The notes below the pieces were generated by a model. That model was not told where the DNA came from. It ran no database searches and saw nothing but the letters and a program-made list of their open reading frames with translations. A program made the position numbers and the translations under genes. This document shows positions 35,310-40,154 of a DNA stretch of 40,154 nt, in pieces (position 1 is the stretch's first letter; the number at the start of each line of letters is the position of its first letter). This DNA is from Woeseiaceae bacterium (lineage in GTDB: Bacteria; Pseudomonadota; Gammaproteobacteria; Steroidobacterales; Woeseiaceae), in contig JABDQH010000104.1 in NCBI GenBank assembly GCA_013042375.1, positions 1-40,154 of the forward strand. The letters run 5' to 3'.

Positions 35310-35993
35310 ATGAAAAAACCAACCCTGTTGTCCGCGCTGTCGCTACTGGCGCTGTTCCTTGCTGCGCCGTCCCATGCACAGGAATTCGAGGCCGTGCATG
35401 CGGTCCATTTCGACGATTACGGCCAGGCGAAAAGGGCCCTGGATTCCCTGATGGCAGACGACGCCATGGAAGGGGCGCGCGTCACGCTGTATTCGCAGGA
35501 ATTCGGTCAGCGCGTCGCATCGCATATCATCGTCGAGGATTTCGACAGCTATGCGGACTACGCTAGCTCGACCGGGAAACGCCTTGCCAGCCATGGCTGG
35601 TCGCGCTACCAGCTTGAGAGCATGGGCTCAGAGTACCTGGGCAGCGATCAGATTATGGTTGTCGACGACCACGGCGCATCCCGTTACACCGCCGAATACC
35701 TGGTGGCATACCTTATCCATTCGACCGACGCGGCCCTGTATCGGAGCGCCATCGCCGACCTCGACAAGGGCGTCGGGAATCCGGGGGTGCTGCGCCTAGT
35801 GGCGATGCGCACCGGCACCATGGCTTACACGCATGCCGTTCTGATCGGCGGGCCCGACTTCGAGACTGTCAACAAGTATCTCGACAAGCTGTTTGCGAGC
35901 GAGGCGTTCGCTGCTTTCCAGAAAAAAGTCGGCGACACGCGCAAGGTCGTGGGTGTTAATACGTACGTTCGTGTAGCGACCTACGGCGACTAA
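35310..35993 (+). CDS. Small exported protein, partner of the CsgG-like gene
   Basis: 227 residues with signal peptide ending APSHA-QE. The mature part has two alpha/beta stretches of similar layout ('AVHFDDYGQAKRALDSLM' and 'HAVLIGGPDFETVNKYLD'), suggestive of two ferredoxin-like (dimeric barrel) units. Family not recognised. GAGGT overlapping the previous stop serves as its ribosome-binding site, so it is translationally linked to the CsgG-like gene. Confidence 0.7.
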   Translation: MKKPTLLSALSLLALFLAAPSHAQEFEAVHAVHFDDYGQAKRALDSLMADDAMEGARVTLYSQEFGQRVASHIIVEDFDSYADYASSTGKRLASHGWSRYQLESMGSEYLGSDQIMVVDDHGASRYTAEYLVAYLIHSTDAALYRSAIADLDKGVGNPGVLRLVAMRTGTMAYTHAVLIGGPDFETVNKYLDKLFASEAFAAFQKKVGDTRKVVGVNTYVRVATYGD

Positions 35994-36019
35994 CCCGTTA
36001 ATCTGCCAGTGCACGGTGC

Positions 36020-37273
36020 CTAGGAGAGGATTCGAGGTAAGAGCGTCCTCACGGACTCGATCCTTGGTTCTATAACGGTTGGGTGCCCGGCGGCCCTGGC
36101 CGCACTGCCCGTGTCCTTGAGACCGTTTCCGGTTACGACGCAGACGACACGTTCCGTGGCGTCTATGGTGCCGCTTGCGCGCATCCGCTTAACCGCCGCC
36201 AGCGCGGCGGCGGCGGCGGGCTCAGGAAATACGCCAGCGAGACGGGACATCAGTGGAATGGCATCGAGGATCTCGGCATCCGGCACGGTCACGGCCTCGC
36301 CGCCCGACTCGATTACGGCTCTCACGGCGGCCAGGCCATCGCGAGGTTCGTCGACGGCAATCGAGTCGGCAATGGTATCGGCTGCGACCTTGTCGACCTC
36401 AACGCCTGTCCAGTCCGTGGTATCGCTTCGAGCTTCTCGCAACCTGTGCACGCTGTGGCTGATCGCGGCGCTGTCGACAGACTGGGCCGCGTCGATTCTC
36501 GGCAAGCGTGCAGCCAGGCCGGCGGCCTGAAGATCGCGGCAGCCTTTCCAGATCCCACTGATAATGTTGCCGTCGCCGGTCGCTACCACGATGCGATCGG
36601 GAAGCTCGCCGCCGAATGCCCGCCAGATCTCGTACGCGCAGGTCTTTTTGCCTTCGCGTGTGAACGGATTGTGCCCCGTGTTGCGATTGAACCAGCCGAA
36701 CTCTTCACACGCGGTCATGCACAGGTCGAAGCAGTCGTCGTAGCTGCCACGTACTGCCAGGACCCTGGCGCCATACGAAAGTAGCTGCGTGAGTTTTGCA
36801 GCCGGTGCGGTCTCGGGCACGAACACCACGGCCCTCACGCCCAGCGCGGCGGAAAGGCAGGCGAGCGATGAACCTGCATTACCCGTGCTCGCGGTCGCAA
36901 CGATGTCGGCACCTGTATCGATGGCACGCTGCACCGCGATCGCACTTGCCCGATCCTTGATCGAGGCACTCGGGTTACCGCTCTCGTCCTTGAGATAGAG
37001 ATTCGTCAGCCCGAGGAATTCGCCCAGCGCTGTTGCCGCATACAAGGGCGTGGCACCGATGCGCAGCGGAAAGGCGCTCTCTGTGACGACAGGCAGTAGT
37101 TCAGCGTAGTCGAAAATATCGACGGGTTGCGAGCCGAGTTTTTGCGTAAACGCCGCGGCCGCCGCCGCGTAGTCATAGATGATGTCGAGATTATTTCCAC
37201 AAGCAGGGCACACGAAGCCGTCAAAATCCGCGGCCTGCGTCTTTGCACAAGCGATACAACAGTAGCCAATCAT
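36020..37273 (-). CDS. Threonine synthase-like PLP enzyme (fold type II)
   Basis: 417 residues. An N-terminal zinc ribbon (C6, C9, C22, C25) precedes the PLP domain. The Schiff-base lysine is K106 in NPSASIKDRA; the substrate/PLP loop is STGNAGSS (129-136), and 'VVATGDGNIISGIWKG' follows. These motifs are those of threonine synthase and its relatives. Because it ends a unit with carbamate kinase, a YgeW-like carbamoyltransferase and a YgeY-like hydrolase, it may instead deaminate the amino acid released by that pathway, in the place held by diaminopropionate ammonia-lyase (YgeX) in E. coli. True ThrC cannot be excluded. Confidence 0.8.
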   Translation of the reverse strand: MIGYCCIACAKTQAADFDGFVCPACGNNLDIIYDYAAAAAAFTQKLGSQPVDIFDYAELLPVVTESAFPLRIGATPLYAATALGEFLGLTNLYLKDESGNPSASIKDRASAIAVQRAIDTGADIVATASTGNAGSSLACLSAALGVRAVVFVPETAPAAKLTQLLSYGARVLAVRGSYDDCFDLCMTACEEFGWFNRNTGHNPFTREGKKTCAYEIWRAFGGELPDRIVVATGDGNIISGIWKGCRDLQAAGLAARLPRIDAAQSVDSAAISHSVHRLREARSDTTDWTGVEVDKVAADTIADSIAVDEPRDGLAAVRAVIESGGEAVTVPDAEILDAIPLMSRLAGVFPEPAAAAALAAVKRMRASGTIDATERVVCVVTGNGLKDTGSAARAAGHPTVIEPRIESVRTLLPRILS

Positions 37274-37285
37274 CTGCCTGTTCCG

Positions 37286-38251
37286 TCAGGGCACGATATG
37301 CGTGCCGTAGATGTCGTCGAGTTCGGCCCGCAGGTTGTGCGGCTGAGCGATGATGACCTTTCTGCCGCCGTCTTCGAGAAATTTCACCGCGCTCTCGATC
37401 TTCGGGCGCATACTGCCTTCGGCAAAGTGGCCCTCGGCCAGGTGCGTGCGTGCCTCGGCAGCGGTCAGCGTGTCGATTTCCACGTGTTCCGGGGTGCCGA
37501 AATTGAGCGCAACCTTGTCGACGTCGGTCGAGATGATGAAATAGTCGGCTCCCAGTTCCGAGGCAAGCAGGCACGAAGCCGCATCCTTGTCGATGACGGC
37601 CGGCCGGGGCCGCAGTTCTCCATCAGACCTGTAAATCACCGGAATGCCACCGCCTCCGGCCGCTATCACGAGCGTTCCGCTGTCGAGCAAGGTTCGAATG
37701 GCGGGCAATTCGATAATATCGAGCGGTTGCGGTGAGGCCACGAGGCGACGCCAGCCGCGTCCGGCATCCTCGCCGATGACCCAGCCGTCCTGCTCGGCAT
37801 GCTCTCGCGCCTCTTGTTCGCCCATGAACGGCCCGATCGGTTTGCTCGGCATATCGAAACTCGGATCGTCTTCATCGACGACAACCTGTGTCACCAGTGC
37901 CGCGACGCTCTTGACGATGCGCCGCGCACGCAACTCGTTCTGCAACGCCTGTGCGATTTGCATGCCGATCGCGCCCTGCGTGTCGGCCACGCAGTTCGCA
38001 AGCGGTACCTGGTGAATGGCATCGCGCGCGAGTTCCGAGCGCAACAGGATAAAACCGACCTGAGGGCCGTTACCGTGGGTCACGACGACGCGGTAACCCC
38101 TGTCGATAATCGGCACGATGTGTTGGGCCGTCTCACCAGCCGCGCGGTACTGGTCCAGCACATCCATGTGCTCCGAATCCCTGATCAGCGAGTTACCACC
38201 GATCGCGATGACGACGAGGGGCTTGTCCCTGCCGGCATGGATGTCCGTCAT
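37286..38251 (-). CDS. arcC: Carbamate kinase
   Basis: 321 residues. It makes ATP, CO2 and ammonia from carbamoyl phosphate and ADP. Seen are the N-terminal 'VVIAIGGNSLI', 'VVVTHGNGPQVGFILLRSEL', 'ASPQPLDIIELPAIRTLL', 'LVIAAGGGGIPVI' and 'AVIDKDAASCLLASELGAD', all typical of the carbamate kinase branch of amino-acid kinases. It lies 13 bases downstream of the carbamoyltransferase. E. coli YqeA is the corresponding gene near ygeW. Confidence 0.95.
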   Translation of the reverse strand: MTDIHAGRDKPLVVIAIGGNSLIRDSEHMDVLDQYRAAGETAQHIVPIIDRGYRVVVTHGNGPQVGFILLRSELARDAIHQVPLANCVADTQGAIGMQIAQALQNELRARRIVKSVAALVTQVVVDEDDPSFDMPSKPIGPFMGEQEAREHAEQDGWVIGEDAGRGWRRLVASPQPLDIIELPAIRTLLDSGTLVIAAGGGGIPVIYRSDGELRPRPAVIDKDAASCLLASELGADYFIISTDVDKVALNFGTPEHVEIDTLTAAEARTHLAEGHFAEGSMRPKIESAVKFLEDGGRKVIIAQPHNLRAELDDIYGTHIVP

Positions 38252-38264
38252 CTCCGGTCCACCT

Positions 38265-39266
38265 TCACATTGTCAGCGCCATGAGCGCCTTGGCCGTGTG
38301 CAGCCGGTTCTCCGCCTCCGGGTACACGCGCGATTGCGGCCCGTCGATGACGGCATCGGTAACCTCGCAGCCGCGGTCAGCCGGCAGGCAGTGCATGTAG
38401 ATGGCCGAATCCCTGGCCCTGGCCATCATCGCTTCGTCACAGATCCAGTGCTTGTACTGCTGCGCGACGCGCATGGCTTCGTCCGGCTGGCTGAACAGTG
38501 CTTCCACACCCCAGCTTTTCGGGTAGACGATGTCCGCGTCGGCGAAGGCCTCGTCCATGTTGTCGACGACCTCGAAATTGCCGCCGCAGCGTGTCGCATT
38601 CTCGCGCGCGAGCTTCATCGGCTCATCCATGAGCGTGTACTCGGGCGGGTGCGCCAGGGTCACGTTCATGCCGAAACGCGTCATCAACATGATCAGGCCC
38701 TGCGGCACCGACATCGGTTTGACGTAGCTCGGCGCATAGGCCCAGGAAACCGCGATCTTCAGGTCTTTGAGATCCTTGCCGAATTCTTCGCGGATCGTCA
38801 TCAGGTCCGCGAGATTCTGGCAGGGATGGTCGACGTCGCACTGCATATTGATGACAGGCACCGATGCCCAGTGCGCAACATCGCGCATGTAGCTCTGGCC
38901 TTCGCCCGGTACAAGATCGTGCCGAATCGCTATGCCGTGGCCATAACCCGACAGGATCGTACCCATGTCCTTGGGACTCTCGCCGTGCGCGATCTGCGAG
39001 GTCTCCGAATCGATGAAGTGCGCGTGTCCGCCGAGTTGCGTCATGCCTGCCTCGAACGAGTTACGGGTGCGCGTAGACTTGTCGAAGAAGATCAGGAACA
39101 GCGTCTTGTGCGACAGGTGCAGCGTTGGCACGCCCGCCTTGAACTCCTGTTTTAGCTGATCGGCTGTATCCAGCGCGATTTCGATTTCCTCATCCGACCA
39201 GTCCTGTGTCATGAGCCAGTCGCGGCCTCGCAGCGCTTCGGAGATGGGTTTGGCTTGGCGGGTCAT
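38265..39266 (-). CDS. Knotted carbamoyltransferase, YgeW-like
   Basis: 333 residues. Carbamoyl-phosphate motif STRTR (64-68), HPCQ (147-150) and HCLP (292-295). The segment 'SWAYAPSYVKPMSVPQG' (174-190) is the proline-rich loop of the knotted subgroup (YgeW, acetylornithine and succinylornithine transcarbamylases), absent in normal ornithine transcarbamylase, and 'GGNFEVVDNMDEAFADADIV' then 'YPKSW' also follows YgeW. The amino-acid substrate is not given by the sequence. With carbamate kinase next to it the reaction probably runs in the catabolic direction. It overlaps the hydrolase gene by four bases. Confidence 0.9.
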   Translation of the reverse strand: MTRQAKPISEALRGRDWLMTQDWSDEEIEIALDTADQLKQEFKAGVPTLHLSHKTLFLIFFDKSTRTRNSFEAGMTQLGGHAHFIDSETSQIAHGESPKDMGTILSGYGHGIAIRHDLVPGEGQSYMRDVAHWASVPVINMQCDVDHPCQNLADLMTIREEFGKDLKDLKIAVSWAYAPSYVKPMSVPQGLIMLMTRFGMNVTLAHPPEYTLMDEPMKLARENATRCGGNFEVVDNMDEAFADADIVYPKSWGVEALFSQPDEAMRVAQQYKHWICDEAMMARARDSAIYMHCLPADRGCEVTDAVIDGPQSRVYPEAENRLHTAKALMALTM

Positions 39267-40154
39267 TGTGCGCGTGCTCCCGGAGTGTCGCTCTCGGCGA
39301 AGGTGTCGACGAGGGCCGAATAGAATGCAGCCGAGCGCACGAGATGCTCGACTTCGGTCTGCTCATTGGGCGCGTGGGCGAAGTGCTCGTGACCCGGTCC
39401 GAAACCGATCGTTTTCAGGCCATGAATGCCTGCGGTCGCGACGCCGTTGGTGCTGAATGTCCAGACACCTACCTCGGGTTCCTCGTCAAACGCATTCCGG
39501 TAGGCGCTGGCAGCGGCTGCGATGGCCGGGTCGTCGCCCTTGGTCTCCCAGGTCGGATAGTACTTGCGTGTCGGATAAGTCAGCCCGGAATAGCTCGGCA
39601 CGGCGTAGTCGAGCACGGTGACGGTGGCATTCGCGGCCCGCACTGACGGCAGTGCTTCGATTTCCGCGATAGCCGTCTCCTCGGTCTCTCCGATCGTGAG
39701 CCGACGGTCGAGATGGATGGTGCAGCCGTCGGCAACGGCACAGAGGCTCGGTGACGTCGAGCGGATCTCACTGATCGTGACCGTGCCCTTGCCGAGTGGA
39801 TCGCGCGGTTCGAGCCTCTCATTCAGCGATTCTATGTCGGCAATGATCCCCGCCATCTTGTACACGGCATTGTCGCCACGCTCGGGCGCCGAACCATGAC
39901 AGGAGATCCCGGACGTGTGCACCTCGATTTCCATGCGGCCGCGGTGACCGCGATAGATGCGCAGGCTGGTCGGCTCGGTTATCACGACGAGGTCAGGCTT
40001 CAGGCCATCTTCGTTGACGATGTATTGCCAGCAAAGGCCGTCGCAATCCTCTTCCTGCACGGTTGCCGTGACGTACATGGTGACGTTGTCGGGAATCCCG
40101 TGCTTCTTGAGCAGTGCACCCGCATAGACGCTCGAGGCGACTCCGCCTTTCATG
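39263..40154 (-). CDS. ygeY: YgeY-like M20 family metallohydrolase (partial)
   Basis: C-terminal 297 residues; the N-terminus lies beyond the window, and the first Met here is the internal one of the conserved D-M-K-G-G metal site. 'TATVQEEDCDGLCWQYIV' (catalytic Glu plus ligand Glu), 'EPTSLRIYRGHRGRMEIEV' and 'SCHGSAPERGDNAVYKMAGI' are nearly those of YgeY, the so-called selenium-metabolism hydrolase. 'GFGPGHEHFAHAPNE' holds the last metal ligand. It is first of the visible operon, with a four-base overlap into the carbamoyltransferase gene. Confidence 0.93.
   Translation of the reverse strand, partial: MKGGVASSVYAGALLKKHGIPDNVTMYVTATVQEEDCDGLCWQYIVNEDGLKPDLVVITEPTSLRIYRGHRGRMEIEVHTSGISCHGSAPERGDNAVYKMAGIIADIESLNERLEPRDPLGKGTVTISEIRSTSPSLCAVADGCTIHLDRRLTIGETEETAIAEIEALPSVRAANATVTVLDYAVPSYSGLTYPTRKYYPTWETKGDDPAIAAAASAYRNAFDEEPEVGVWTFSTNGVATAGIHGLKTIGFGPGHEHFAHAPNEQTEVEHLVRSAAFYSALVDTFAESDTPGARAQ

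Noticed and set aside
33994-35379. 461-codon minus-strand frame over the CsgG-like gene
   Set aside because: The forward gene has a signal peptide, a ribosome-binding site and family motifs; the antisense translation has none.

Overview
The window is a GC-rich chromosomal stretch from a free-living gammaproteobacterium. The evidence is a set of core genes typical of that class: typA next to srkA, divergent ppsR/ppsA, divergent orn/rsgA, a 4.5S RNA gene directly upstream of dnaX-ybaB-recR, a Prc protease and YqiB-type (DUF1249) and YgiM-type (SH3) genes. I see no rRNA, tRNA, CRISPR array, IS element or prophage. Coding density is very high: no gap reaches 300 bases, many same-strand genes overlap by 1-11 bases, and several convergent pairs share their stop region. 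At least seven genes encode probable lipoproteins, so much of the non-core content faces the envelope. The lineage within the class is not certain; a marine group such as Woeseiaceae is only a guess.

Layout. 1-6.1 kb: a phosphatase-like lipoprotein, a GNAT acetyltransferase overlapping a saccharopine-dehydrogenase-like reductase, a DUF1684 lipoprotein, then typA-srkA. 6.1-11 kb: two overlapping lipoproteins behind a sigma-E-like promoter, an NlpC/P60 lipoprotein, and a gluzincin peptidase overlapping a Ycf46-type AAA ATPase. 11-14.6 kb: a coiled-coil/FHA protein, three small unknown genes, a DUF1232 gene and a small membrane protein. 14.7-18.4 kb: prc, a small exported protein and a long coiled-coil protein with an EF-hand-like tail. 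18.4-22.9 kb: DUF1249 and ppsR divergent from ppsA, then an SH3 membrane protein. 22.9-25.8 kb: GFA, DUF938 and orn divergent from rsgA, with hinT convergent. 25.8-28.5 kb: the recR, ybaB, dnaX and 4.5S RNA block. 28.5-30.7 kb: a PPK2 kinase and class I aldolase. 30.7-34 kb: a tandem-cupin lipoprotein and a DUF305-LVIVD fusion. 34.1-36 kb: a CsgG-like exported protein and a small exported partner. 36-40.15 kb: a catabolic cluster of YgeY-like hydrolase, YgeW-like knotted carbamoyltransferase, carbamate kinase and a threonine-synthase-like PLP enzyme.

How the genes work together. The 36-40 kb cluster reads as a route that opens a ureido or carbamoyl amino acid, recovers carbamoyl phosphate as ATP and deaminates the carbon skeleton. 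PpsA, its regulator PpsR and class I aldolase serve gluconeogenic carbon flow, and PPK2 handles polyphosphate and nucleotides. DnaX, YbaB and RecR form the usual replication/repair block. The most unusual structures are two 55-bp repeats, each filling exactly the gap between two convergent genes and supplying both stop codons. Also notable are a set of genes whose -10-like hexamer lies so close to the start codon that the mRNA would be leaderless, the sigma-E-like promoter, the DUF305-LVIVD fusion, and the ygeW-type cluster with an atypical PLP enzyme.
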